64,000 bases of DNA from Takifugu bimaculatus (GCA_004026145.2 CP034990.1:19546176-19610175), one strand, 5' to 3'. Counted from the stretch's first letter, positions 23,501 to 36,927 are shown. Numbers and translations: made by a program. The notes: generated by a model from the sequence alone, not told the origin.

Positions 23501-26500
23501 TAACGCTGGAGGATGTACTAAGAAAAGCGTTCTGCAGATCTCCCTGCAGCCCCGCGGAAAGGTCAGCGGAGAGCCGGAAGCTAGTACAGAGGATGGAGAC
23601 CCGGGGGGCGGCGAACCAGGGATCGTTAGTGGCTCCGACGGGAGCTCGTGCAGCAGTAGCATGGCCAGCGACGCCGGGTACTGTAGCAGCAACAGCATCT
23701 TTGAGTCTGAGGGTCCGGAGAGGCACAGGACCACCCAGGACAAGCGTCTGCTTCACAAATCCAGAATCCCACTGAGGCGCTGCTCCTCCTTGGTTATTTT
23801 TCCAAAGAGCCCCTGCAGTACTCCACCCGCTTCGCCCGTCAGCCCGGTGGCGTTACCTTTCCTTCCGCAAGCGAAGGGGTCTCACCAGTTCTGTGCCAGC
23901 GCATCTGCCAACGAATTCCTAGATGCCGAGGAGGTGACTTGGAAGGGGTCCACCGCCAAGGAGTTAAGCGACTGTCGTCGAAAAGAAAGCAGCTCAGCCG
24001 AGTCCAGGGACACCAAACATATGGTGCAATTCAATATTCCTTTAGAAGATGAACCAAAAAGCAAGATGGAGGAGACCGATCAAACTTTAGACAAATCGAA
24101 TCGTCACTCGAGCAGCTTGCTTCTGCGCTTTGGCCACCAGAGACCAATTATACCCAGAAAGGGAGCTACCGCCACCACCGAAGGATATTCTGAGGCTCGG
24201 AACTGCCCCGGGGGCAAACAAGACCCTCACAAAAAACTGTATCGTAGCACCTCCGCGTGTTTGTTCTCTTCGGGAAAATCCTCAGAGAAAAGTCCAAACA
24301 GCTTCAGCTCGGTAGAAAAGGGGCAGGAAATGCCCGAGGAAGTCTCTCACCGCGCCATACAAAGGAGTTTTTCTCTGGAAGTGCCGTATGCTAACACTGG
24401 AATTTCCTGTCATGTTTCAAACCCAAATCTAAGTAGCCCTTGCTCTCCACATGTGCACATCCATTTGAGCCCGTGCGGTCCAGCTAAGTTACCTGGTTCT
24501 GCACCCAATGTAAATACAACCCACAAATGGAACAATACAGAAGCAGTCCCAGGTCAGCCCACCAAGGTGAGTGATCCATTTCTGCTCTGGTCCCCTTCAG
24601 ATCCGATACGAGCTGAAATAAATCGGAGAGACGGCGGTTCAGCCGCTCCGGGTTCACTTTGTCCCATAATGCTGCTAATTCACAGAAACAAGAAACCACA
24701 AGATAACCACATAAAAAGACACTAGCTGGCGTTTAGTCTCTGATAATGCTGTTAAAGGATCGGTTCACACGGCTCCGGCTACTGTATTTACTTTAGCTGA
24801 GCTAAATGAGCCGACGGCTACAGCCCGGCCATGAACCAGCCCAACCATTTAGGGGTGTTTGGTTGCAGTAACTCCATGTTCTCTGTGATATCTGGAAGCA
24901 GCCCGCTGTCCGTTTCCTGTTGTAAATGCTGATATGATCTACCACTGAATAGCACTTCATTTTTATGATTATGTTAGTGGTATGAATAGTCGATTTAAGT
25001 ATTTAAGTGGGCTATTTTTAGCGGTGGGAAAAGCAGTGTCCCTTGCTGATAAAAATAAAGTGCCTCTGAAATATTCCCCCTGACTCCAGATAGTCTGGGG
25101 GGTATGTAGCACTGCCCAGACCCGTGGACTCAAATTTAACTGCGTGATACTAGAGGAGCGCACAGTCATGCCAGCCATCTGTGGACATGATGTGTGTATG
25201 GTGGAGGCACTGTAATGTAGGCAAGATGGGACCCTGAGCCTTTCCCAGTAAAAGGATTGTGTGTCTTCCTTCCAGGCAGTGTTTGTGAAGTATCAAGTGA
25301 CGGCCTGCCTCTGCATTTAGCAGGTTGTCAAGTAAGGGCTTGTGCAGTGATTAGCCTGCGAATTAATTTTAAATGATTTCCTTTAAATGTTTTTGGCCGT
25401 GTGCAGTCGGATAATAAAAACCAATGTTTTTATTCTGCCCATGTATTCCTGTACAAGCATAATTAGCAGCTGATGAGATGGATGGATGTGTTCTTACACT
25501 GTCTGAACGCTGAATATAATGGAAGGAGGTCACACTTTGGTTCCTAAAGACGTTTAAATACATTTTAAAACCGCTGCAGTGGGTTCTTCTCCAGCACAAA
25601 TGACCCGGTTCCTCAGGGTTGATGTGTGGGAAAAGTCTGTAACTTGGAACTTTTGCTTTGGCTTCTCGTGTCAGGGATTTTCTGATAAGTGCATAAACTA
25701 TTTATAACAAGATTGGGTTTAGTTTAGAGCCACTGGATCATCTCCTTCCACTAAATCAGCAGTTGACCTTTTTGAACGTTCTCTTGTTTGTTATTATTTG
25801 TGACGGCCGACGCGTCTGCACGTCTGTTGCCTTCGTGTTTCGGTGCATTTTATGTAAATTTCTAGCGAGCGAAGACCAATTTATCCCACTTTCCAGGTAC
25901 CAGAGTGGGAGTTTGTGGCAGAACCAACATGCAGGAGACTGAATCAGCACCTGAGCACCACTGACCTTTTTTATTTTCCTAAAAGAGGATGTTGTCATGA
26001 GCCCGAAGCCTTTAACTTTGAGAGCGGGACCCCAGCTCACCTCTCACCCAAAGAGGTGTTCTGTGTTCACACTTTAGGGTTCAACTGTTCTGGCTGATAA
26101 AAAATAGCACATCTTTAAATCCTACTTTTAATCCAGTCTTTTTAAAATTAGGAGCAGTTGATTATATTTGGCAAATATTTAGATCGAGCTGTGGTGGCTG
26201 ATATTTTTGGACGTTCTGTTTAGGTGAGGGTGGTTCAAATTGGTGCCAACCATCCTTTATATCCGATGCTGAAGGCAGAATTCGGAATAAGTGTGTATAT
26301 AATTAATCGTTTTCCAACTTCAGTCTATAGTTTCTGTTGAAAAACTCCTTTTTCGTACCTTTAAAATAAGACAGCCTCGCCTTGGCTATGACAAATGAAT
26401 AAGTTGGTTCTTCTTGCTGATGTTCTTTATTGGACCTCACATTTAGATTTAAGAAATGATGCATGTTTACTGAATTGATCCACCGACTGTAGTAACACTG

Positions 26501-29500
26501 CAAAAATTGGTCAATTGATTTAAAACATAAACTTTAATTTGTTTTTGGATAATACAAAAGGGAAATTTGGTGCTTTCATGGTTTTCATGGGTTTTCATGA
26601 CAGTAGGTTAGCTTAAAGGTGTTGGGTGGGTTAGCTTAAAGGTGGTGGGTGGGTTAGCTTAAAGGTGGTGGGTGGGTAACCTGAGTTACTTTGGAGGATG
26701 TTCCCTTGTTTTCAAGCTAGAGTCGTTATTGGAAGCTTGTTTTCCGATGACATACATGTCTACCGTGTTCACAGCGTCAAACTGATCACTTCTCTCGTGC
26801 TTATACTGCTGACTCCTTTTTAGTGGTGTAGCTCTGTGGTAGAGGTGTAATATGAAGAGTAAAAGCCACTTTTATAGCCACTTTATCTGAAATAGCTCGT
26901 TAAAAACAAAAATACACATTTGCTGCGTTAGCTTAGCCGGTGTAATTGTTCTCAGTACAGATTTGACTCCATGTCTCAGTCCTCCGGTATGAGGATGAGC
27001 ATTTTACCTTTCAGGGCTCCAGATAATAACTATAAACATTCACACTGACTGTGAAGAGCTTATTTTAAATGAAGCTAAGCAAAGGTCTCCCTCAAATGGA
27101 ACATTAAAATGTGCTCTTTCACAACTTTTGGAGCTGCTTACTTCTGCAACACAAGGCCATTTTCTCCCTATGGGGTTGTGGTTTTACACAATGAACAAGC
27201 AGCTGTCTGGTTTTTTTGGCATTTTGCGTGTAAAATGCCTCCACGCACGCACGTTTGTGCCAACTGCTAACGCTCCCAGCAACAGCTCGGCCCCCGTTGT
27301 GCAATCAGATCATTCATGGGGACGGTTTCAGGTTACCGTGCATCACGTTGTGGTTCACTGCAAACTACGGAACGGAACGTCGGGAATCATCTGTAGTTCT
27401 TTGTAGCTGTTTTGACCCCAATGTTGTGCAGATTATTATTGTTTTATGTCATCTAATTTCAGTCTAAATGCAGATTACTGAGCATGTGTTGGATGAAGGA
27501 GAGGATTGTTGAACAAATGGCATTAGTGTGGTTGCATGTGTGTCTTCAGGAGCTCATCCCTGTGATTCTCTCTCTCCTTGTCAGACACGTGATGACTTTC
27601 TCGGGCAGGTGGACGTCCCGTTAAATCAGATACCAGTAAGTCTCTGTTAGCAGGAAAACCTCGGTCTTCACTCACTGAACAAGACCTATTGTTGTTGCAG
27701 CTTCTCTCCTACAAACTCTTGACCTCAGCCTCCCCACGTCGCCATTTAAATGTAACCATATACGCCCATATTCAGACGCCTGTTCCACGGCGTTTTCTAT
27801 GGTTTTGGAAACAGTCTTGTTTATGTTTCATGTTGTGTTCCCCTTTTGTTTCATTGTAAACACAACATTGAAAAGTGAGCTATTTTCCGGCGTTTGCGGG
27901 TCTGTTGATGTGATGGGAGTGTTTGTTTTCTCCCTCAGACAGAAAATCCTGATACCGAGAGGCCGTTCACATGCAAGGACTTCCTGCTTCACCCTCGGAG
28001 GTTTGTGTGATTTACCTCAGCACTCAATGATTTCCACTCGCTTACATGTATATTTGTATTTACCCGATAAATGATTGGCCTGTGTAAATAGTTCTTCTGT
28101 TTGCTGTGCAGCCACAAGTCCAGGGTCAAAGGTCACCTGCGTCTCAAAATGAGTTACCTCCCAAAAAACCCAGGTTCGGAGGAGGAAACTGCAGATCACC
28201 AAGACAACGTGAGTTTAACGATGGAACTGATGGGATGATCCAACACAATCGCACCAATCAGGCACATTTTTGTTCATTTGGATGATGAAAATCCAACATT
28301 AACAACTTGAACAAAGCAGCTGCTCTTTTCTATGCTCTGTACTGGTGTCGTGCAGGCTGATTGGGCGTTTCTGGACGAGGACATGTCCGGCCCCAGACAC
28401 AACCAGCAGCTGCCTGCACTGCCGCCTGGCTGGGAGGAGCGGCAGGACAATCTGGGGCGAACTTTCTACGTCAACCACGCTACCAGAACCACCCAGTGGC
28501 AGCGACCCACAGTGCAGTAAGAGAAGTCTCCTGGGTCATTTCGGCAGGTTACCCAGCGCAGCGCTGATGGTGTGTGTTTACGCGTGTCCCCAACAGGGAC
28601 AGCGACGTGGAGAGGCAGCCAAGACACAGCAGCAGTGCTGAGGGGGGGCACACTTTCATCACACGCAGACAGATCTCAGACCCTGATGAAAGCAACGCCA
28701 GAGAGTCTCCCGAGGTAAGTTAAACCAGGTAAAAAGTTCCCCCACCCGCCTTCTAACCTCTTCTACAGTCGCCTCTTCTGTCTCATCCCGCAGAGCTGGG
28801 AGATCCTAAACGAGGAGGTGCCCACGTTCAACCACAGCAACAGCCATTCTCCACCCTCATCCACACCAGAGCTTCACTCACTTTGTGACGAGATGAGGAA
28901 CGTTCAGATTTCAGGGGCCGCCGCTGGCGACCTGCACACCCCCCCGACGGTGAGCCCTTTTACTGGGAGCCCTAAAGGAACCGCGATGACTGTCGGCTCT
29001 GACCTCTGCTGACCTTCTCACGCAGGGTTTTGTTCAAAGTTCACGCCATTCCAGTTACAGAAGAAGTGCCCACAGCTCAACAAGAGAGGAACAGCCTGTT
29101 AATCCAGTGGTGAGTGTTTGAGTCCCTGGCACCTGCCCATGTTTTAACAAGCCTTTTCTCCTCTGCAGTGTGTGTTCTTTGTTTTTCTTAATGCTGCATT
29201 TTCACCTTTTCAATAGGTGCTCCCAACCTCCGCTGGGTTGCCTTTAGGCTGGGAGGAGAAACGTGACAGTAAAGGAAGGCGCTACTACATCAACCACCGC
29301 ACCCGAAGCACTTCGTGGTCACGGCCCCCGCTCCAGGTAGACGCCAGTCCTGTGCACGGAGTCCATTTGATGTAAATAAATGATTTGTTGAGCACGTTCT
29401 TTTGACTGGGCAGAAGGCTGCATCTGTGCCCCCAGCAGCACAGAGTGCCCCTCCATTCCAGGCTTGTGCTCCTCAGGAGCCTCCTCAGACCACCACCAGC

Positions 29501-32500
29501 CCGGAGCCCCCTTTTGAATCGGGCTCCCTGCCAGCTGGTTGGGAAGTCCGCAGTGCTCCTAACGGAAGACCGTTTTTCATCGACCACAACACCAAGTCTA
29601 CCACCTGGGTGAGAACAGCAACCACTCAAACAGCCGGGCTTTTCTTCTCCAACTAGGATTCAGGATATTTTCCAGTTCTTGAAGGTTTGTGGCTCTTAGA
29701 AAACTAAAAAGTACTTTCCTGTACCAGAATGACCCCAGACTCAGATCCCAGATTCCTCCACAGAGGAGAAGAGACTCGCTTGATCCAAATGATCTCGGCC
29801 CTTTGCCGGTGAGTTCGTTTCTCTTCCTGTCTTTTTCTGTTTTAACGTGCTAATTACTCACTCGAATTCTCTGCGTGCTGCCACCCGGCCGGAGCTCACA
29901 GACGTGTCCTGTTGTCAAACACAGATTTTAGCTTGTGTTGCAAACAGTTAATCAGATTAATCAGAACAGCCCCAGGCAGCGTTTGACTGATAGTGCCGTC
30001 AGTTCCATCTGATAGTTTGAGACCATTTAGACATTTAATGAGAAACTTGCTTTTCCAGCCCGGCTGGGAGGAGCGAGTCCACTCTGATGGGAGGATATTC
30101 TACATAGATCACAGTAAGATATGGCGGGTTTGGACTAACTAATGGGTGAGTGTCAGTATAATGAAGGTGGATTTGGTTTCACAGACACAAGGATCACGCA
30201 ATGGGAAGATCCCAGATTACAAAGCTCAGCTATAACTGGACCAGTAAGTATAATTTGTGTGGAGGGAGAGTTTGACCAGACTGATCCATATTCCCTCCTT
30301 GAGGGTTTCTGATGTTATCTTAAATATTAAGCGTGATGCACCCAAATGGTAAAGATGAACCCCGTTCTCCGTTGCTCACAGGCAGTGCCTTACTCCAGAG
30401 ACTACAAACAAAAGTACGACTACTTCAGGAAGAAGCTGAAGAAGCCGGTGCGTCTCCGAACTGCCGTCTCTCGGACTCACTGTAGGTTTACGCACGTCAT
30501 CATTGCACATGACCGTAAACTGTCTTCTGAATGATCTGCACAAAGGCCGACATCCCCAATCGCTTCGAGATGAAGATAAAACGGAACGCGGTCCTGGAGG
30601 ACTCGTACCGCCGCATCCTCTCCGTGTCGCGGGCCGACCTGCTGAAAGCCCGCCTCTGGGTGGAGTTTGAGGGGGAGAAGGGACTCGACTACGGAGGGGT
30701 GGCCCGGGAGTGGTTCTTCCTCATGTCGAAGGAGATGTTCAACCCATATTATGGATTGTTTGAGTATTCTGCTACGTGAGTGCCTCCTTTTTCCCGTCAT
30801 TGAGCCCTTTAGATGTTTGTCCCTGCCTCTCATGACTGCAGATGATCCGGCTCACGCGGGGCAAAGTGGCAGCACATAGATATTTACAGTTTGGTTTCGC
30901 ACACTAAATTATCGTGTGATTAATTGCCATGGCGATGCCACTGAAGCCATGTGGCAAATGGCTACTGAGGCTTGGTTGTCGTGCATATATTCACACTTGG
31001 CTGTGACATCAGGCCGGAGGCCAAGAACAAATTGCTCTTTGGGCTCATTTACCACAGCAGGCCTGGCTCTCTGGCCACCTCCCTTTTAATAGCGTCAGGA
31101 CTCCACTGGCAGCTCAGATGTTACATTTGATCACAAACTTAAATGTTAGCTCATTGGTGGCTGTGATATTTTATTATTCAGTGTAGAACGATTGATCAGC
31201 TACGCAGTAGTTTTTGAAAACATCCATTCTTGTGTTCCAGAGACAACTATACTCTGCAGATCAATCCCAACTCAGGCTTATGTAACGAAGATCACCTGAC
31301 CTACTTCAAGTTCATCGGCCGTGTGGCCGGCATGGCCGTGCATCACGGGAAACTGCTGGATGGTGCGTGCCCTTCTCACTCACGTTCCTTTAGAAAGAGG
31401 GTTCACGCTTTTTAAAGGGGTTTTTTTTGCGTCCTTTGAAGCTTTCTTTATTCGGCCGTTTTACAAGATGATGCTGCAGAAGCCGATCACCCTCCAGGAC
31501 ATGGAGTCTGTTGTGAGTGGGGCTGTAAATGGCCACCTTCACCCCTCTCAGCCGCTCTTCTAAGCTTCGATCTTCCATTCTTGTCGGCTCTTTCTTCAGG
31601 ACAGTGAATATTTCAATTCCTTGATGTGGATTTTGGAGAATGATCCAACTGACCTGGATTTGAGGTTTACCGTCGACGAGGAGCTGTTTGGACAGGTTCG
31701 TTCAGGGTCGGATTCTCTGAGCCTGTGGGGTGCGTCTTTCTCTTTAATCACACAAATCTGTCATGTTTTCACTGTTTAAGACTCACCAGCATGAGCTGAA
31801 GTCAGGGGGCACGGACATCATCGTCACCAATGACAACAAGAAAGAATACATCCAGTAAGAAGCTGAGAACTTAGTTTACACCAGCTTTAAGTTCAGAAAT
31901 AGCTTGATTCTGACCTGCTGCTGTTCTCGTCAGTCTTGTGATACAGTGGCGCTTCGTGAACAGGATACAGATGCAGATGACTGCGTTCAAAGAGGTATTT
32001 CGACTCCATTCAGGCTCTAATCACAAAGTTAACCTAACGAAAAAGCTTCAATACAAATGTGTTCTACATTTAGGGATTCTTTGAGTTGATTCCACTAGAT
32101 TTGATCAAGATTTTTGATGAGAATGAGCTGGAGGTGAGTTTTTCCCAGTCTGAGCCCAGCGTGGGTCCGTCCAGACGGTTAACGTGTCCTCTTTGTCCCG
32201 CTCAGCTGCTCATGTGTGGTCTGGGGGACGTGGACGTGAACGATTGGAGGGAGAATACCAGGTACAAGAGCGGCTACGCCTCCAACCACATTGTGATCCA
32301 GTGGTTTTGGAAAGTAAGTTGCTTTGTCTACCCTGGAACTTTCCGCCATGAGGCAGTTTGATGTATATTTTGTATACATATTTGTGTGTTTTTGGTTATT
32401 ACAGACTGTGCTGTTGATGGACGGAGAAAGGAGAATTCGGCTCTTGCAGTTTGTGACTGGGACGTCCAGGGTCCCCATGAACGGCTTCGCTGAGCTCTAT

Positions 32501-33115
32501 GGTAATATCGCACTGTTTACGAGCACTTGATCCTCTTTGAGTTGATGTTGTTATGTTAAGCGTATTAATGTTGCGTTGCCCAGGATCTAACGGACCACAG
32601 CTATTCACCATTGAGCAGTGGGGAACACGTGATAAGCTGCCACGGGCTCACACATGGTAACCAGGATTTATATACATATTAACACACTTCCTGATCATTT
32701 AGGGTTAAAGTTTAGGAGCCTACTGTAGAGCTTTTAATAAGGGGTTGATCTTTTACATTCCTCCTGTTTAATTTATTTATTTTTCATTCATTAGTTAACA
32801 ATACATTGGAATCTTTTTTCAAAATTGTAACATTGTTAGTAATATAGTTGGGTTTTTTCATTAAAGCTTCTATAAGCTTCTTATTTGCTCTAATTTAATT
32901 ATATCTATGTGATAGTTGTTTACGCCTCCTAGTGGCAGGATGTCGGCATAACAACTACTGTTGTAAGTGATGTTGAATGTAATTCCTCTTTTGTCCGTCT
33001 TCTTCCTGAAAGCTTCAATCGTCTGGACCTGCCGCCTTATGAATCTTTTGAGGAGTTGAGGGACAAGCTGCATATCGCCATTGAAAATGCACAAGGCTTT
33101 GATGGGGTGGATTAA
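17583..33115 (+). CDS. nedd4: NEDD4 HECT-type E3 ubiquitin ligase, C2-containing isoform
   Basis: Transfers ubiquitin to membrane proteins, often recognised through PPxY motifs. 29 exons, 2691 nt, 896 aa (human 900). Exons: 17583-17627, 18548-18621, 19177-19255, 19350-19388, 19560-19613, 27585-27635, 27939-28000, 28112-28208, 28356-28516, 28597-28714, 28794-28949, 29026-29109, 29217-29336, 29414-29608, 29728-29808, 30059-30113, 30185-30243, 30382-30447, 30546-30775, 31241-31362, 31442-31512, 31600-31695, 31781-31854, 31934-31994, 32074-32133, 32206-32313, 32405-32501, 32584-32656, 33013-33115. C2 domain about residues 17-150 (SDPYTKLSLYDP, WNEEFFFR, LLFEVFDENRLTRDDFLGQ). Four WW domains start near residues 188, 348, 419 and 471. 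HECT about 560-896, with catalytic Cys863 in HTCFNRLDLPPY; its codon is split TG/C by the last intron. The SLYDPASG C2 text and synteny favour NEDD4 over NEDD4L. All phases agree and no break is seen. Confidence 0.96.
17631..17682 (+). repeat. Degenerate telomere-like TTAGGG/TCAGGG array in NEDD4 intron 1
   Basis: About eight 6-bp units mixing TCAGGG, TTAGGG and CTAGGG, starting just after the exon 1 donor. Too degenerate and short for a functional telomere; it looks like a small interstitial telomere-like repeat. Confidence 0.7.
17931..17961. repeat. (CA)n/(CG)n microsatellite
   Basis: Alternating purine-pyrimidine run ACGC-GCGC-ACAC in NEDD4 intron 1; Z-DNA-prone composition. Confidence 0.8.
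18084..18121. repeat. (CA)n microsatellite with CG interruptions
   Basis: Second ACAC/ACGC run in NEDD4 intron 1, about 120 bp after the first. Confidence 0.8.
18396..18433 (+). repeat. 19-bp direct duplication
   Basis: Two identical adjacent 19-bp copies beginning ATATTGGCTTTTC in NEDD4 intron 1. Confidence 0.75.
19614..23282 (+). other. nedd4: NEDD4 intron 5, upstream part
   Basis: No coding exon, RNA gene or recognisable transposon seen. The last few hundred bases before 23283 probably hold the promoter and 5' UTR of the long isoform. I find no clear core-promoter motif there. Confidence 0.4.
23283..24566 (+). CDS. nedd4: NEDD4 alternative first coding exon (long, C2-truncated isoform)
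   Basis: A single 428-codon open exon inside intron 5. It starts MARRLRLHFASRRSSTDPLS, which matches the N-terminus of the long human NEDD4 isoform (MAxxLRLHFAxRRSxTxPLS). It also shares the KIPLKRxSSLVIFP-type segment, here RIPLRRCSSLVIFPKSP, and an RSxSLxxxYxN motif. It ends QPTK at a strong GTGAGT donor in phase 0 and joins exon 6 (TRDDFLGQ) exactly as the human long form does. The product would be about 1227 aa, with the N-terminal part of the C2 domain replaced by a Ser-rich, disordered extension. It needs its own promoter, probably just upstream of 23283. Isoform use is inferred. Confidence 0.9.
24567..27584 (+). other. nedd4: NEDD4 intron 5, downstream part
   Basis: Intronic DNA between the alternative first exon and shared exon 6. 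Apart from the 23-bp tandem repeat I see no feature I can name. Confidence 0.4.
26606..26674 (+). repeat. 23-bp tandem repeat, three copies
   Basis: Three near-identical 23-bp units beginning GGTTAGCTTAAAGGTG in NEDD4 intron 5; one base differs between the first and the other copies. Confidence 0.9.
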
Positions 33116-34007
33116 TCTGTCAGGCTGTAACTCTCTGGATTTTGGACATTACTGAAGTGAAACAGAGCAACTAAACAGACATTGTACGGTCTAAATTTGC
33201 CGCTTGATTGAGAAATGGACATTCTCAGCCGTCTGTGTTGAGGCACACAGGCAGTGTGGACATATTATGGGGTGAGGAAGGTATTTTATATCTCTGCTAA
33301 CGTTTACAAGGCAAAAATGCAAAACTATTTTACCGTAAGAAAAATACAAGGGTTTCATTTTTAGCCGAGTTGCCTAGCATCGACCTCTCACGCTAGTTAG
33401 ACTGGATGTCTTCAATGCAAAGGAAAAAGGAAAGATCTCATCCTGATGTTGGTGCAAAGAGTGGACCACGGCTCAGAAGCCCAGTGTAGCGACCGCACGA
33501 GGAGACGAGCGTGCGTGTTCATATCTGTCTGATACCAAGTTAAAGTCAAGTCTGTAATCCCTTTAAATGTGACACCGGCCGTAAACGTACCAATGGTAAT
33601 TGGAAAAAAGATTTAAATAGCGATGATTTGATTCCAGGACCGGCTTTAGGTCAGAATATTGTGCATTTTTCCCACTTCAGTGCACGGATCCAGAGTCATG
33701 GAGTGAGCAGAGCTACCACACGTGTATGTAGCCACGGCAGGTTTAGACGGATTTTAGCAACGTTCGTGTAAATACAAGTGTAACCTTTAATCATATCGCT
33801 TTAAATTATCTCAAGGTTTGACCAATTGGTTAATGGTGCATTATACATCATTTCTATGTGTCAGTTGTCATCACTCACTGTTCGTGTTTGCATCCGGGGA
33901 AAATAACCACAATCCAAAAAACAAGGAATTAAAACGGGACAGAAAATCGTTATTTAATCATTCTTATCAACAGTTCCGTAAATATGAAGTCTTATATTTA
34001 TTTTCAG

Positions 34008-34010
<3 letters not shown>

Positions 34011-34058
<48 letters not shown>
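34011..34058. repeat. (TG)n microsatellite
   Basis: About 24 uninterrupted TG units in the presumed NEDD4 3' UTR. Confidence 0.95.
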
Positions 34059-35107
34059 ATTGGCACATGTAACGTTTAATTCAGCAAAGAGAAATTCAAA
34101 TTAATTATGTAGCTGTTCAAGATTGTGATTTTAAACACGTTATCACGGACACTTTTTATTCTTTGCTTCCTGTTTTCTCCATTAATGTCCCCATATATTT
34201 TTGAATTGTGGTTGTGTCGTTCTTGTCCCAGTCGTCTGTAGACGCACCGTCGTGCCGTCTAAGATCTTCGTTGCTTTACGTATGAGTGGCGCTTTCTGTC
34301 TTCACCTCCTCGTGGGTGTCAAATCTCAGCACGGTGCTCTATTTTCAGAGTACGGCTATGAGAGTTGTGTTCCTCTTTGTCATGAATGTGTTCCGCTTGT
34401 TCTGTTTCAGGAGGTAATCGCCCAAAGCATTTGTTTGAGATTCTATTTAGGTAGTCGTCCGGACAGGTGAAATCAGTGTTTACGCTACCTGCTGTGTTTA
34501 CAGGTCATTGAAAAATGAAGATGTTGACGACTGTTTCTTGTCTCTGACAACACGGTTTTGTACTTAAGCTTTTATAAAGTGAAGCACTTTGTTAATTTTG
34601 ATGAGTCTTACTTCTGAACTGTTTGAATCTTTGCAAATCTGTCACCTGTGGATCCTTAAATTCTCTATGAGGAACATGCACGTGTGTTTAAATGTTTACA
34701 TGTGAACATACTTTTGAAAATAGACACATTTTCTACTTTCACTTCTGCTTGAAACACAGAGGCCTTCATTTTTAATATATTATACTTCTCGATGTTTTAA
34801 TCTCAGAATGGAAATACTTTGATGTATTGTCAACTTGCAAATGAACATTTTAAGGTTCGACACCTTCAAGTGCATTACAATAACATCTACACGCATGCAA
34901 CATATATGCATCATTTTAGAGGGGGAAAAGGAAACTATAGCTGTTAAATCCCAATATGATGAATTATTACATGACACTATATATTTGAGAATAAATAAAC
35001 CTAAAAAACACTGCCTTTTGTCTTTGTTAATGCAGCATGTATATATACACATATAAATATATATATTATGTATTAATATATATTATTTATAATTCTCTAA
35101 TGTTTTA

Positions 35108-35118
35108 AATAAAATAAA
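35108..35118 (+). terminator. Overlapping polyadenylation signals, probably NEDD4
   Basis: Two overlapping AATAAA hexamers, with another AATAAA at 34990. Assigned to NEDD4 by position. Confidence 0.45.
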
Positions 35119-35129
35119 TTGGCTTGATT

Positions 35130-36900
35130 CCGATGATATTCCGCTGCAGTACCTGATGGTTCCAGCTGGGGGCGACAGAATCACTACCAACATCTGGCCT
35201 GAAAACTCCTTCAGTCAGTATTTGGATCGTTTCACGTTCCGCTTATTTTACATTTTCTTTATGTCCATCTATCTGTGAAGGGTGTTTATTAATGGGATGT
35301 CTTTAAACTACAGTTTAGTACAAAGTAGCTTTTAGCTTTTCAATCAGCTGCAGAATGCTTAAAGTAAGGAATCTGTGCAGAGCTCCTGTGCACGTCTCAG
35401 ATGTTGGAGCCTTTTGTACGGCTCAGTTCAATAGCTTCTTTCTTCCAACTTCTCCCTGATGTGATCATAAAACACCCTCCTCCCCACAGGGGTCAGTGCA
35501 AAGGTCACCCAGAACTGGGACTGTCCCGGCTCCTCCTTTGGACCCTGGGGTCGGTGGGGATGGGCACGCGTGGCCCTAGCCGATGGCAGCGGCTCTGCTC
35601 TGCCCACGACCTGTCCAACACTCATAACCCGATAATGACTTTTCCTCCATCGATGCGGCCACAGCTCCACCGCAGCAGCATGCAGACGGACCGCCGGTCG
35701 CCACCGCTCGAGCCCTGATGGTGACAGAACACATAAATTAGTTCAGTTCAGAGCCAGTTGAGGGGATGAACGTGCAAAAAGACTCATTTTTCCTCATACG
35801 TGAAGTGAAAACTAGGAAATTCTTCAATCTCAATATTCTTTAAACAGCGTTTGCTGGGTTTTTTTTCTACAATTATTCATCCAGACATCATCATAAAGGA
35901 GAAACCCAAATGTGCACCTCAAGGCTCAGTTATATTTCTGTGGGTTTAAAGCTCTCAGAGGGATTTTTCCTCACGCCATCACAGCTGAGCTGCGGCCTTC
36001 CTGCTGAATAAAGGTTGCAGCAGGCGGGGGCCCGGGACCGTGGGAGTGTTGGGGGTTTGGTCTCACCCCCGTAAGTGATGGACGTTGGATCAATATCTGT
36101 ATTGACGCAGCAGATGTCCTCCTCCTTTCAGCGCTTCCTCGTATTTGCACTGTCCAGGTTTAAAGGAAAGACGCGAACCAATACCCATCAACGCTTTAGA
36201 GCTTTCGGTAACAGTTGGTCTCTGGTAATGAAAGATTTGATCCCATCAATACAGTTTCCTTTCATTGATGGGGAAAAGGTCTTGGCAAGTGTTGGAGACT
36301 CAGTAGCCACATCACATAATACAAGAGTCGAGGTTATTAATGGAGACCATCTGTTCATATATTCAAGAGTGTAGAACAGGTTCACTAACAGTGTTGGAAC
36401 GTCAAATAATCCGTCAAACCTGCCTTCCCCAACGGTTTGTAATCTCGTCCATCTTCACAAAACTTGTAAATCACAGACTGTCTGATGAATTTCCTCATGC
36501 AGTTGGAACAATGTTTACCTGCTGAGAGTCAACGCTTGATTCTGATGTTAAATCTGTCCCCACGGCCGCTGCAGGAGGGTTCATTTAAGACCTGAAGCCA
36601 TGAAGGATACTGCAAAAACGTTTCATTTTAGAACTCACGGACAGAACTCAGACTCAAATAAAATTAGCATGTGTGCTAATGTGCGTGCACGTAATGAAGG
36701 AACACGTCTCACCTCAAACCCAGGGCGCGCCTCCCTGGAGCGCACCTCCCCGAGTCTGCACCAGGGGGCGCCACACCTGCCGAATCCGCGAGGAAACATC
36801 CCGGAGGAGGGCAACTCCTCCGGATCCACAGCTCAGACCTCCTCCCTCTCCTCCTCAGTATCAGCGCAGCTCATCTGGAGGAAGCAGCTATGGTAGAGTA
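35130..36900. other. Intergenic DNA between NEDD4 and PRTG
   Basis: No splice-supported coding region or RNA gene seen. GC rises towards 36750, where the PRTG promoter and 5' UTR are expected. Confidence 0.4.
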
Positions 36901-36927
36901 GGTAGCATGCACGGACAATTCCCCTAA

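Larger units (their letters stand above)
33116..35120 (+). other. nedd4: NEDD4 3' UTR
   Basis: About 2 kb of AT-rich sequence after the NEDD4 stop with no exon signal. It contains the TG microsatellite and ends near clustered AATAAA hexamers at 34990-34995, 35108-35113 and 35113-35118. Confidence 0.55.
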
